A stretch of DNA of 64,000 nt, from NCBI GenBank assembly GCA_029851415.1, contig CM056743.1, positions 72,747,186-72,811,185 on the forward strand, read 5' to 3'. A program made the position numbers and the translations under genes. Below the pieces are notes generated by a model that saw only the letters and a list, made by a program, of their open reading frames with translations, had not been told where the DNA came from and did not search any database. Origin of the DNA: Eretmocerus hayati. Taxonomy: Eukaryota; Arthropoda; Insecta; Hymenoptera; Aphelinidae. This document shows positions 1 through 12,200 of the stretch, piece after piece; the stretch's first letter is position 1; the number at the start of each line of letters is the position of its first letter.

Positions 1-254
1 CACAAGCACTCATATCTCCGCCGGAATATACTCTGAGGGGATGATCAAAGTAGATTCTGGGAGCAATGAATTAGCAATGAAATATAAGCTAAGTCAGGTT
101 TCGATGGGTCGACAAAAACTCTATGTTTGCGCTGGGTCCACATTGAACTCAGCACAAACACTCATATCTCCGCCGGAAGTTGCTCCGAGGGAATGATCAA
201 AATAGATTCTGGGAGCAATAAATTAGCAATAAAATATGAGCTTAGTCAGGTTTC

Positions 255-365
255 GATAGAATGGCGAGAACCCAATGTTTGCGCTGGGTCCTCAATTGAA
301 CTCAGCACAAGCATTCATATCTCCGCGGGAAATTGCTCTCAGGGGATGAGAAACTAGATTCTGGG
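255..365 (+). repeat. Diagnostic monomer variant with compensating indels (first of nine)
   Basis: This distinctive variant has GATAGAATGGCGAG before the dyad, TCCTCAATTGAAC in place of TCCACATTGAAC (one extra base), CCGCGGGAAATTGC, and GATGAGAAACTAG in place of GATGATCAAAATAG (one base fewer), so the unit length stays in register. GATAGAATGGCGAG starts at 255, 5118, 9831, 12719, 28533, 43281, 46624, 58473 and 62880. The extra base also disturbs the dyad spacer. Because the combination is complex it almost surely arose once, so the nine copies mark block duplications across the window. Confidence 0.9.
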
Positions 366-1045
366 AGCAATAAATTAGCAATGAAATTTCAAATACGTCA
401 GGTTTCGATGGGTCGACAAAAACTCAATGTTTGCGCTGGGTCCACATTGAACTCAGCACAAAAACTCATATCTCCGCCGGAAGTTGCTCTAAGGGGATGA
501 TCGAAACGGATTCTGAGAGCAATGAATTAGCAATGAAATATGAGCTAAGTCAGCATTCGAAGGGTCGACAAGAACTCAATGTTTGTGCTGGGTCCACATT
601 GAACTCAGCACAAACACTCATATCTCCGCCTGAAGTTGCTCCGAGGGGATGATCAAAATAGATTCTGGGAGCAATAAATTAGCAATAGAATATAAGCTAA
701 GTCAGGTTTCGATAGGTTGGCGAGAACCCAATGTTTGTGCTGGGTCCACATTGAACTATGCACAAGCACTGATATCTCCGCCGGAAATGGCTCTGAGGGG
801 ATGATCATAATAGATTCTGGGAGCAATGAATTAGCAATAATATATAAGCTGAGTCAGGTTCCTATGGGTCGACAAAAACTCAATGTTTGTGCTGGGTCCA
901 CATTGAACTCAGCACAAGCACTCATATCTCCGCCGGAAATTGCTCTTAGAGGATGATCAGAGTAGATTCTGGGAGCAATAACTTAGCAATAAAATATAAG
1001 CTAAGTCAGGTTTCGATGGGCCGACAAAAACTCAATGTTTGCGCT

Positions 1046-1197
1046 GGGTCCACATTGAACTCGGCACAAATACTTATATCTCCGCCGGAAGTTGCTCTAA
1101 GGGGATTAGCAGAACGGATTCTGAGAGCGATAAATTAGCAATAAAATATAAGCTAAGTTAGGTTCCGATAGGTCGGCGGAAACCCAATGTTTGTGCT
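1046..1197 (+). repeat. Exemplar B-type monomer (152 bp)
   Basis: This unit is the alternative monomer class and is followed directly by an A-type unit at 1198-1349. B-type marks are CACAAAYACT in place of ACAAGCACTC, GAAGTTGCTCTAAG in place of GAAATTGCTCTGAG, frequent AGCAGAACGGATTCTGAGAG in place of the A version, and TTCCGATAGGTCGGCGGAAA in place of the GTCGAC block. Related B endings elsewhere are GGTTGGCGAGAACCC, GGTCAGCATAAACCC and GGTCAGCGGAAATCC. The marks tend to travel together, which is why I treat B as a class, although recombinant monomers mixing A and B marks are common. Confidence 0.8.
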
Positions 1198-1288
1198 GGG
1201 TCCACATTGAACTCAGCACAAGCACTCATATCTCCGCCGGAGATTGCTCTGAGGGGATGATCAAAATAGATTCTGGGAGCAATAAATT

Positions 1289-3658
1289 AGCAATGAAATT
1301 TCAGCTAAGTCAGGTTTCGATGGGTCGACAAGAACTCAATGTTTGTGCTGGGTCACATTGAACTCAGCACAAACGATCATATCTCCGCCGGAAGTTGCTC
1401 CGAGGGGATGATCAAAATAGATTCTGGGAGCAATAAATTAGCAATAAAATATAAGCTAAGTCAGGTTTCGATAGGTTGGCGAGAACCCAATGTTTGTGCT
1501 GGGTCCGCATTGAACTCAGCACAAGCACTCATATCTCCGCCGGAAGTTGCTCTAAGGGGATTAGCAGAACGGATTCTGAGAGCGATAAATTAGCAATAAA
1601 ATATAAGCTAAGTTAGGTTCCGATAGGTCGGCGGAAACCCAATGTTTTTGCTGGGTCCACATTGAACTCAGCACAAGCACTCATATCTCCGCCGGAAATT
1701 GTTCTGAGGGGATGATCAAAATAGATTCTGGGAGCAATAAATTAGCAATGAAATTTCAGCTAAGTCAGGTTTCGATGGGTCGACAAGAACTCAATGTTTG
1801 TGCTGGGTCCCAATTGAACTCAGCACAAACGATCATATCTCCGCCGGAAGTTGCTCCGAGGGGATGATCAAAATAGATTCTGGGAGCAATAAATTAGCAA
1901 TAAAATATAAGCTAAGTCAGGTTTCGATAGGTTGGCGAGAACCCAATGTTTGTGCTGGGTCCGCATTGAACTCAGCACAAGCACTCATATCTCCGCCGGA
2001 AATTGCTCTGAGGGGATGATCAAATTAGATTCTGTGAGCAATGAATTAGCAATAAAATATAAGCTGGGTCAGGTTTCGATGGGTCGACAAAAACTCAATG
2101 TTTGTGCTGGGTCCACATTGAACTCAGCACAAGCACTCATATCTCCGCCGGATTATACTCTGAGGGGATGATCAAAGTAGATTCTGGGAGCAATAAATTA
2201 GCAGTGAAATATAAGCTAAGTCAGGTTTCGATGTGTCGACAGCAACTCAATGTTTGTGCTGGGTCCACATTGAACTCAGCACAAACACTCATATCTCCGC
2301 CAGAAGTTGCTCCGAGGGGATGATCAAAGTAGATTCTGGGAGGAATAAATTAGCGATAAAATATAAGCTAGGTCAGGTTCCGATGGGTCGACAAAAACTC
2401 AATGTTTGCGCTTGGTCCACATTGAATTCAGCACAAGCACTCATATCTCCGCCGGAAATGGCTCTGAGGGGATGATCAAAATAGATTCTGCGAGCAATAA
2501 ATTAGCAATGAAATTTCAGCTAAGTCAGGTTTCGATGGGTCGACAAGAACTCAATGTTTGTGCTGGGTCCACATTGAACTCAGCACAAACACTCATATCT
2601 CCGCCGGGAGTTGCTCCGAGGGGATGATCAAAATAGATTCTGGGAGCAATAAATTAGCAATGAAATATAAGACAAGTCAGGTTCCGATAGGTTGGCGAGA
2701 ACCCAATGTTTGTGCTGGGTCCACATTGAACTCAGCATAAGCAATCATATCTCCGCCGGGAATTGCTCTGAGGGGATGATCAAAATAGATTCTGGGAGCA
2801 ATAAATTAGCAATGAAATTTCAGCTAAGTCAGGTTTCGATGGGTCGTTAAAAACTCAATGTTTGCGCTTGGTCCACAAAGAACTCAGCACAAGCACTCAT
2901 ATCTCCGCCGGAAATGGCTCTGAGGGGATGATCAAAATAGATTCTGGGAGCAATAAAGTAGCAATAAAATATAAGCTGAGTCGGGTTTCGATGGGTCGAC
3001 AAAAACTCAATGTTTGTGCTGGGTCCACATTGAACTCAGCACGAGCACTCATATCTCCGCCGGAAATTACTCTGAGGGGATGATCAGAGTAGATTCTGGG
3101 AGCAATGAATTAGCAATGAAATATAAGCTTATTCAGGTTCCGATGGGTCGACAAAAACTCAATGTTTGTGTTGGGTCCACATTGAACTCAGCACAAACAC
3201 TCATATCTCCGCCGGAAAATGCTCCGAGGGGATGATCAAAATAGATTCTGGGAGCAATTAATCAGCGATAAAATATGAGCTTAATCAGCATTCGATGGGT
3301 CGACAAGGACTCAATGTTTGTGCTGTGTCCACATTGAACTCAGCACAAACACTTATATCTCCGCCGGAAGTTGCTCTAAGGGGATGAGCAGAACGGATTC
3401 TGAGAGCAATAAATTAGCAATAAAATATAAGCTAAGTTAGGTTCCGATAGTTCGGCGAAAATCCAATGTTTGTGTTGGGTCCACATTGAACTCAGCACAA
3501 GCACTCATATCTCCGCCGGGAATTGCTCTGAAGGGGATGATCAAAATAGATTCTGGGAGCAATGAATCAGCAATGAAATTCCAGCTAAGTCAGGTTTCGA
3601 TGGTTCGACAAAAACTCAATGTTTGCGCTGGGTCCACATTGAACTCAGCACAAGCACT
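1289..3658 (+). repeat. Block duplication 1, left copy
   Basis: This segment matches 6760-9282. The offset is 5472 bp (36 monomers) up to about 2091 and 5624 bp (37 monomers) after it, because the right copy holds one additional monomer at about 7564-7715. The left copy lacks one C of GGGTCCACATTG at about 1353. By eye I noted only a few substitutions, for example near 1428, 1834, 2066 and 3269. It contains the GGGTCGTTAAAAACTC variant at 2841 and a 153-bp monomer near 3531. Confidence 0.88.
2251..2287. repeat. Monomer dyad: 14-bp inverted repeat, 9-bp spacer (best-extended example)
   Basis: The left arm TGTTTGTGCTGGGT and right arm ACTCAGCACAAACA are reverse complements except for one G-T position; the spacer is CCACATTGA. 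The arms straddle the monomer start used here. The same dyad, with small changes, sits in almost every monomer. Right arms ending ACAAGC shorten the pairing by a G-T wobble, and left arms with TTTGCGCT lose one more pair. Such a dyad could extrude as a cruciform, fold as a hairpin in a transcript, or bind a dimeric protein. The sequence alone does not say which. Confidence 0.85.
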
Positions 3659-4537
3659 TATATCTCCGCCGGGAATTGCTCTGAGGGGACGATCGAAATA
3701 GATTCTGGGAGCAATAGATTTGCAAGAATATATAAGCTGAGTCAGGTTCCTATGGGTCGACAAAAACTCAATGTTTGCGCTGGGTCCATATTGAACTCAG
3801 CACAAACACTCATATCTTTGCCGGAAGTTGCTCTAAGGGGATGATCAGAACGGATTCTGGGAGCAATGAATTAGCAATAGAATATAAGCTAAGTTGGGTT
3901 CCGATCGGTCAGCATAAACCCAATGTTTGTGCTGGGTCCACATTGAACCACTATAAGCACTCATATCTCCGCCGGAAGTTGCTCTAAGGGGATGAGCAGA
4001 ACGGATTCTGAGAGCGATAAATTAGCAATAAAATATAAGCTAAAAGAGGTTCCGATAGGTCAGCGGAAATCCAATGTTTGTGCTGAGTCCACATTGAACT
4101 CAGCACAAGCACTCATATCTCCGCCGGGAATCGCTCTGAGGGGATGATCAAAGTAGATTCTGGGAGCAATAAATTAGCAATGAAATATCAGCTAAGTCAG
4201 GTTTCGATGGGTCGACAAAAACTCAATGTTTGCGCTGGGTCCACACTGAACTCAGCACAAACACTCATATCTCTGCCGGAAGTTGCTGTAAGGGGATGAT
4301 CAGAACGGATTCTGGGAGCAATGAATTAGCAATAGAATATAAGCTAAGTTGGGTTCCGATCGGTCAGCATAAACCCAATGTTTGTGCTGGGTCCACATTG
4401 AACTCAGCACAAGCACTCATATCTCCGCCGGGGAATGCTCTGAGGGGATGATCAAAATAGATTCTGGGAGCAATAAATTAGCAATGAAATATCAGCTAAG
4501 TCAGGTTCCCATGGGTCGAAAAAAACTCAATATTTGT
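3659..4537 (+). repeat. Six-monomer segment missing from the second block copy
   Basis: In the order 2092-7649 this stretch lies between block duplications 1 and 2. In the second copy, sequence matching 3658 (at 9282) passes directly into sequence matching about 4570, a loss of 911 bp (offset changes from 5624 to 4713), or six monomers minus one base. The stretch is present near the right edge of the window (61421-62299). It carries CTCATATCTTTGCCGG near 3813, a GAACCACTATAAGC dyad change near 3943 and AGCTAAAAGAGGTTCC near 4038. Confidence 0.85.
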
Positions 4538-7500
4538 GCTGGGTCCACATTGAACTCAGCACAAGCACTCATATCTCCGCCGGAAATCGCTCTGAGGGGA
4601 TGATCAAAATAGATTCTGGGACCAATAAATTAGCAATGAAATTTCAGCTAAGTCAGGTTTCGATGGGTCGACAAAAACTCAATGTTTGCGCTGGGTCCAC
4701 ATTGAACTCAGCACAAACACTTATATCTCCGCCGGGAGTTGCTCTAAGGAGATGAGCAGAACGGACTCTGAGAGCAATAAATTAACAATGCAATTTCAGC
4801 TGAGTTAGGTTCCGATAGTTCGGCGAAAACCCAATGTTTGTGTTGGGTCCACATTGAACTCAGCACAAGCACTCATATCTCCGCCGGAATATACTCTGAG
4901 GGGATGATCAAAGTAGATTCTGGGAGCAATGAATTAGCAATGAAATATAAGCTAAGTCAGGTTTCGATGGGTCGACAAAAACTCAATGTTTGCGCTGGGT
5001 CCACATTGAACTCAGCACAAACACTCATATCTCCGCCGGAAGTTGCTCCGAGGGGATGATCAAAATAGATTCTGGGAGCAAAAAATTAGCAATAGAATAT
5101 GAGCTTAGTCAGCTTTCGATAGAATGGCGAGAACCCAATGTTTGCGCTTGGTCCTCAATTGAACTCAGCACAAGCATTCATATCCCCGCGGGAAATTGCT
5201 CTCAGGGGACGAGAAACTAGATTCTGGGAGCAATAAATTAGCAATGAAATTTCAGCTACGTCAGGTTTCGATGGGTCGACAGAAACTCAATGTTTGTGCT
5301 GGGTCCACATTGAACTCAGCACAAACACTCATATCTCCGCCGGAAGTTGCTCCGAGGGGACGATCAAAATAGATTCTGGGAGCAATGAATTAGCAAGAGA
5401 ATATAAGCTAAGTCAGGTTTCGATAGGTTGGCGAGAACCCAATGTTTGTGCTGGGTCCACATTGAACTCAGCACAAGCACTGATATCTCCGCCGTCAATG
5501 GCTCTGAGGGGATGATCAAAATAGATTCTGGGAGCAATGAATTAGCAATAATATATAAGCTGAGTCAGGTTCCTATGGGTCGACAAAAACTCAATGTTTG
5601 TGCTGGGTCCACATTGAACTCAGCACAAGCACTCATATCTCCGCCGGAAATTGCTCTTAGAGGATGATCAGAGTAGATTCTGGGAGCTATAACTTAGCAA
5701 TAAAATATAAGCTAAGTCAGGTTTCGATGGGTCGACAAAAACTCAATGTTTGCGCTGGGTCCACATTGAACTCGGCACAAACGATCATATCTCCGCCGGG
5801 AGTTGCTCTAAGGGGATTAGCAGAACGGATTCTGAGAGCGATAAATTAGCAATAAAATATAAGCTAAGTTAGGTTCCGATAGGTCGGCGGAAACCCAATG
5901 TTTGTGCTGGGTCCACATTGAACTCAGCACAAGCACTCATATCTCCGCCGGAAATTGCTCTGAGGGGATGATCAAAATAGATTCTGGGAGCAATAAATTA
6001 GCAATGAAATTTCAGCTAGGTCAGGTTTCGATGGGTCGACAAGAACTCAATGTTTGTGCTGGGTCCACATTGAACTCAGCACAAACGATCATATCTCCGC
6101 CGGGAGTTGCTCCGAGGGGATGATCAAAATAGATTCTGGGAGCAATAAATTAGCAATAAAATATAAGCTAAGTCAGGTTTCGATAGGTTGGCGAGAACCC
6201 AATGTTTGTGCTGGGTCCGCATTGAACTCAGCACAAGCACTCATATCTCCGCCGGAAATTGCTCTGAGGGGATGATCAAATTAGATTCTGTGAGCAATGA
6301 ATTAGCAATAAAATATAAGCTGAGTCAGGTTTCGATGGGTCGACAAAAACTCAATGTTTGTGCTGGGTCCACATTGAACTCAGCACAAGGACTCATATCT
6401 CCGCCGGATTATACTCTGAGGGGATGATCAAAGTAGATTCTGGGAGCAATCAATTAGCAATGAAATATAAGCTAAGTCAGGTTCCGATGTGTCGACAGCA
6501 ACTCAATGTTTGTGCTGGGTCCACATTGAACTCAGCACAAACACTCATATCTCCGCCAGAAGTTGCTCCGAGGGGATGATCAAAGTAGATTCTGGGAGGA
6601 AATAATTAGCGATAAAATATAAGCTAGGTCAGGTTTCGATGGGTCGACAAAAACTCAATGTTTGCGCTTGGTCCACATTGAACTCAGCACAAGCACTCAT
6701 AACTCCGCCGGAAATTGCTCTGAGGGGATGATCAAAATAGATTCTGGGAGCAATAAATCAGCAATGAAATTTCAGCTAAGTCAGGTTTCGATGGGTCGAC
6801 AAGAACTCAATGTTTGTGCTGGGTCCACATTGAACTCAGCACAAACGATCATATCTCCGCCGGAAGTTGCTCCGAGGGGATGATCAAAATGGATTCTGGG
6901 AGCAATAAATTAGCAATAAAATATAAGCTAAGTCAGGTTTCGATAGGTTGGCGAGAACCCAATGTTTGTGCTGGGTCCGCATTGAACTCAGCACAAGCAC
7001 TCATATCTCCGCCGGAAGTTGCTCTAAGGGGATTAGCAGAACGGATTCTGAGAGCGATAAATTAGCAATAAAATATAAGCTAAGTTAGGTTCCGATAGGT
7101 CGGCGGAAACCCAATGTTTTTGCTGGGTCCACATTGAACTCAGCACAAGCACTCATATCTCCGCCGGAAATTGTTCTGAGGGGATGATCAAAATAGATTC
7201 TGGGAGCAATAAATTAGCAATGAAATTTCAGCTAAGTCAGGTTTCGATGGGTCGACAAGAACTCAATGTTTGTGCTGGGTCCCAATTGAACTCAGCACAA
7301 ACGATCACATCTCCGCCGGAAGTTGCTCCGAGGGGATGATCAAAATAGATTCTGGGAGCAATAAATTAGCAATAAAATATAAGCTAAGTCAGGTTTCGAT
7401 AGGTTGGCGAGAACCCAATGTTTGTGCTGGGTCCGCATTGAACTCAGCACAAGCACTCATATCTCCGCCGGAAATTGCTCTGAGGGGATGATCAAATTAG

Positions 7501-7649
7501 ATTCTGTGAGCAATGAATTAGCAATAAAATATAAGCTGAGTCAGGTTTCGATGGGTCGACAAAAACTCAATGTTTGTGCTGGGTCCACATTGAACTCAGC
7601 ACAAGCACTCATATCTCCGCCGGAATATACTCTGAGGGGATGATCAAAT
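4538..7649 (+). repeat. Block duplication 2, left copy
   Basis: This matches 9251-12362 at offset 4713 bp (31 monomers plus one base) over 3112 bp. The match stops where GATCAAAT is followed by AAG here and TAG in the other copy. I noted only about two substitutions near the right end (GAGGGGATG versus GAGAGGATG, and AGCAATAAA versus AGCGATAAA). Its last two monomers also belong to the homology with 1289-2091, showing that duplications are layered on one another. Confidence 0.9.
5909..6060 (+). repeat. Exemplar A-type monomer (152 bp)
   Basis: This is a representative unit, phased to start at GGGTCCACATTG; the next unit starts exactly 152 bp later at 6061. A-type marks, in order, are ACAAGCACTC, then GAAATTGCTCTGAG, then GATGATCAAAATAG, then TTTCGATGGGTCGACAA. 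The unit contains one GTCGAC and one TGATCA palindrome, so SalI or BclI digestion should give a 152-bp ladder except where these sites have mutated. The A/T-rich middle (AGCAATAAATT followed by AGCAATGAAAT) looks like an internal 11-bp direct duplication matching at 9 of 11 positions. The phase is my choice; no sequence feature defines a natural start. Confidence 0.95.
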
Positions 7650-9282
7650 AAGATTCTGGGAGCAATAAATTAGCAATGAAATTTCAGCTAGGTCAGGTTT
7701 CGATGGGTCGACAAGAACTCAATGTTTGTGCTGGGTCCACATTGAACTCAGCACAAGCACTCATATCTCCGCCGGATTATACTCTGAGGGGATGATCAAA
7801 GTAGATTCTGGGAGCAATAAATTAGCAGTGAAATATAAGCTAAGTCAGGTTTCGATGTGTCGACAGCAACTCAATGTTTGTGCTGGGTCCACATTGAACT
7901 CAGCACAAACACTCATATCTCCGCCAGAAGTTGCTCCGAGGGGATGATCAAAGTAGATTCTGGGAGGAATAAATTAGCGATAAAATATAAGCTAGGTCAG
8001 GTTCCGATGGGTCGACAAAAACTCAATGTTTGCGCTTGGTCCACATTGAATTCAGCACAAGCACTCATATCTCCGCCGGAAATGGCTCTGAGGGGATGAT
8101 CAAAATAGATTCTGCGAGCAATAAATTAGCAATGAAATTTCAGCTAAGTCAGGTTTCGATGGGTCGACAAGAACTCAATGTTTGTGCTGGGTCCACATTG
8201 AACTCAGCACAAACACTCATATCTCCGCCGGGAGTTGCTCCGAGGGGATGATCAAAATAGATTCTGGGAGCAATAAATTAGCAATGAAATATAAGACAAG
8301 TCAGGTTCCGATAGGTTGGCGAGAACCCAATGTTTGTGCTGGGTCCACATTGAACTCAGCATAAGCAATCATATCTCCGCCGGGAATTGCTCTGAGGGGA
8401 TGATCAAAATAGATTCTGGGAGCAATAAATTAGCAATGAAATTTCAGCTAAGTCAGGTTTCGATGGGTCGTTAAAAACTCAATGTTTGCGCTTGGTCCAC
8501 AAAGAACTCAGCACAAGCACTCATATCTCCGCCGGAAATGGCTCTGAGGGGATGATCAAAATAGATTCTGGGAGCAATAAAGTAGCAATAAAATATAAGC
8601 TGAGTCGGGTTTCGATGGGTCGACAAAAACTCAATGTTTGTGCTGGGTCCACATTGAACTCAGCACGAGCACTCATATCTCCGCCGGAAATTACTCTGAG
8701 GGGATGATCAGAGTAGATTCTGGGAGCAATGAATTAGCAATGAAATATAAGCTTATTCAGGTTCCGATGGGTCGACAAAAACTCAATGTTTGTGTTGGGT
8801 CCACATTGAACTCAGCACAAACACTCATATCTCCGCCGGAAAATGCTCCGAGGGGATGATCAAAATAGATTCTGGGAGCAATTAATCAGCGATGAAATAT
8901 GAGCTTAATCAGCATTCGATGGGTCGACAAGGACTCAATGTTTGTGCTGTGTCCACATTGAACTCAGCACAAACACTTATATCTCCGCCGGAAGTTGCTC
9001 TAAGGGGATGAGCAGAACGGATTCTGAGAGCAATAAATTAGCAATAAAATATAAGCTAAGTTAGGTTCCGATAGTTCGGCGAAAATCCAATGTTTGTGTT
9101 GGGTCCACATTGAACTCAGCACAAGCACTCATATCTCCGCCGGGAATTGCTCTGAAGGGGATGATCAAAATAGATTCTGGGAGCAATGAATCAGCAATGA
9201 AATTCCAGCTAAGTCAGGTTTCGATGGTTCGACAAAAACTCAATGTTTGCGCTGGGTCCACATTGAACTCAGCACAAGCACT
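6760..9282 (+). repeat. Block duplication 1, right copy
   Basis: This is the counterpart of 1289-3658 with one extra monomer at about 7564-7715. That monomer begins in a GATCAAATAAGATTC variant and ends in GTCGACAAGAACTC, so it looks like the product of an unequal exchange one register off. The left end overlaps block duplication 2 (4538-7649). Confidence 0.87.
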
Positions 9283-12200
9283 CATATCTCCGCCGGAAAT
9301 CGCTCTGAGGGGATGATCAAAATAGATTCTGGGACCAATAAATTAGCAATGAAATTTCAGCTAAGTCAGGTTTCGATGGGTCGACAAAAACTCAATGTTT
9401 GCGCTGGGTCCACATTGAACTCAGCACAAACACTTATATCTCCGCCGGGAGTTGCTCTAAGGAGATGAGCAGAACGGACTCTGAGAGCAATAAATTAACA
9501 ATGCAATTTCAGCTGAGTTAGGTTCCGATAGTTCGGCGAAAACCCAATGTTTGTGTTGGGTCCACATTGAACTCAGCACAAGCACTCATATCTCCGCCGG
9601 AATATACTCTGAGGGGATGATCAAAGTAGATTCTGGGAGCAATGAATTAGCAATGAAATATAAGCTAAGTCAGGTTTCGATGGGTCGACAAAAACTCAAT
9701 GTTTGCGCTGGGTCCACATTGAACTCAGCACAAACACTCATATCTCCGCCGGAAGTTGCTCCGAGGGGATGATCAAAATAGATTCTGGGAGCAAAAAATT
9801 AGCAATAGAATATGAGCTTAGTCAGCTTTCGATAGAATGGCGAGAACCCAATGTTTGCGCTTGGTCCTCAATTGAACTCAGCACAAGCATTCATATCCCC
9901 GCGGGAAATTGCTCTCAGGGGACGAGAAACTAGATTCTGGGAGCAATAAATTAGCAATGAAATTTCAGCTACGTCAGGTTTCGATGGGTCGACAGAAACT
10001 CAATGTTTGTGCTGGGTCCACATTGAACTCAGCACAAACACTCATATCTCCGCCGGAAGTTGCTCCGAGGGGACGATCAAAATAGATTCTGGGAGCAATG
10101 AATTAGCAAGAGAATATAAGCTAAGTCAGGTTTCGATAGGTTGGCGAGAACCCAATGTTTGTGCTGGGTCCACATTGAACTCAGCACAAGCACTGATATC
10201 TCCGCCGTCAATGGCTCTGAGGGGATGATCAAAATAGATTCTGGGAGCAATGAATTAGCAATAATATATAAGCTGAGTCAGGTTCCTATGGGTCGACAAA
10301 AACTCAATGTTTGTGCTGGGTCCACATTGAACTCAGCACAAGCACTCATATCTCCGCCGGAAATTGCTCTTAGAGGATGATCAGAGTAGATTCTGGGAGC
10401 TATAACTTAGCAATAAAATATAAGCTAAGTCAGGTTTCGATGGGTCGACAAAAACTCAATGTTTGCGCTGGGTCCACATTGAACTCGGCACAAACGATCA
10501 TATCTCCGCCGGGAGTTGCTCTAAGGGGATTAGCAGAACGGATTCTGAGAGCGATAAATTAGCAATAAAATATAAGCTAAGTTAGGTTCCGATAGGTCGG
10601 CGGAAACCCAATGTTTGTGCTGGGTCCACATTGAACTCAGCACAAGCACTCATATCTCCGCCGGAAATTGCTCTGAGGGGATGATCAAAATAGATTCTGG
10701 GAGCAATAAATTAGCAATGAAATTTCAGCTAGGTCAGGTTTCGATGGGTCGACAAGAACTCAATGTTTGTGCTGGGTCCACATTGAACTCAGCACAAACG
10801 ATCATATCTCCGCCGGGAGTTGCTCCGAGGGGATGATCAAAATAGATTCTGGGAGCAATAAATTAGCAATAAAATATAAGCTAAGTCAGGTTTCGATAGG
10901 TTGGCGAGAACCCAATGTTTGTGCTGGGTCCGCATTGAACTCAGCACAAGCACTCATATCTCCGCCGGAAATTGCTCTGAGGGGATGATCAAATTAGATT
11001 CTGTGAGCAATGAATTAGCAATAAAATATAAGCTGAGTCAGGTTTCGATGGGTCGACAAAAACTCAATGTTTGTGCTGGGTCCACATTGAACTCAGCACA
11101 AGGACTCATATCTCCGCCGGATTATACTCTGAGGGGATGATCAAAGTAGATTCTGGGAGCAATCAATTAGCAATGAAATATAAGCTAAGTCAGGTTCCGA
11201 TGTGTCGACAGCAACTCAATGTTTGTGCTGGGTCCACATTGAACTCAGCACAAACACTCATATCTCCGCCAGAAGTTGCTCCGAGGGGATGATCAAAGTA
11301 GATTCTGGGAGGAAATAATTAGCGATAAAATATAAGCTAGGTCAGGTTTCGATGGGTCGACAAAAACTCAATGTTTGCGCTTGGTCCACATTGAACTCAG
11401 CACAAGCACTCATAACTCCGCCGGAAATTGCTCTGAGGGGATGATCAAAATAGATTCTGGGAGCAATAAATCAGCAATGAAATTTCAGCTAAGTCAGGTT
11501 TCGATGGGTCGACAAGAACTCAATGTTTGTGCTGGGTCCACATTGAACTCAGCACAAACGATCATATCTCCGCCGGAAGTTGCTCCGAGGGGATGATCAA
11601 AATGGATTCTGGGAGCAATAAATTAGCAATAAAATATAAGCTAAGTCAGGTTTCGATAGGTTGGCGAGAACCCAATGTTTGTGCTGGGTCCGCATTGAAC
11701 TCAGCACAAGCACTCATATCTCCGCCGGAAGTTGCTCTAAGGGGATTAGCAGAACGGATTCTGAGAGCGATAAATTAGCAATAAAATATAAGCTAAGTTA
11801 GGTTCCGATAGGTCGGCGGAAACCCAATGTTTTTGCTGGGTCCACATTGAACTCAGCACAAGCACTCATATCTCCGCCGGAAATTGTTCTGAGGGGATGA
11901 TCAAAATAGATTCTGGGAGCAATAAATTAGCAATGAAATTTCAGCTAAGTCAGGTTTCGATGGGTCGACAAGAACTCAATGTTTGTGCTGGGTCCCAATT
12001 GAACTCAGCACAAACGATCACATCTCCGCCGGAAGTTGCTCCGAGAGGATGATCAAAATAGATTCTGGGAGCAATAAATTAGCGATAAAATATAAGCTAA
12101 GTCAGGTTTCGATAGGTTGGCGAGAACCCAATGTTTGTGCTGGGTCCGCATTGAACTCAGCACAAGCACTCATATCTCCGCCGGAAATTGCTCTGAGGGG

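Larger units (their letters stand above)
1..1288 (+). repeat. Left-edge satellite segment
   Basis: About 8.5 monomers, beginning inside a unit. It contains the GATAGAATGGCGAG variant at 255, then a unit with AGTCAGCATTCGAAGGGTCG near 547, then TGATATCTCCGCC near 770 and ATGATCATAATAG near 803. The same order recurs, with substitutions and small indels, near 58470-59370, and partly near 12719-13610, 43281-43640 and 46624-47510. The GATCATAATAG mark is shared with 13270 (offset 12,464 bp, exactly 82 monomers). No gene or non-satellite sequence is present. Confidence 0.85.

Noticed and set aside
1150..1170. Telomere-like TTAGG in AGTTAGGTTCCGATAG
   Set aside because: It occurs once per B monomer, not in tandem, and is a plain part of the satellite sequence.
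7564..7715. Mobile element insertion at the extra monomer
   Set aside because: The added sequence is exactly one satellite unit in register, without terminal repeats or a target-site duplication; unequal exchange explains it.
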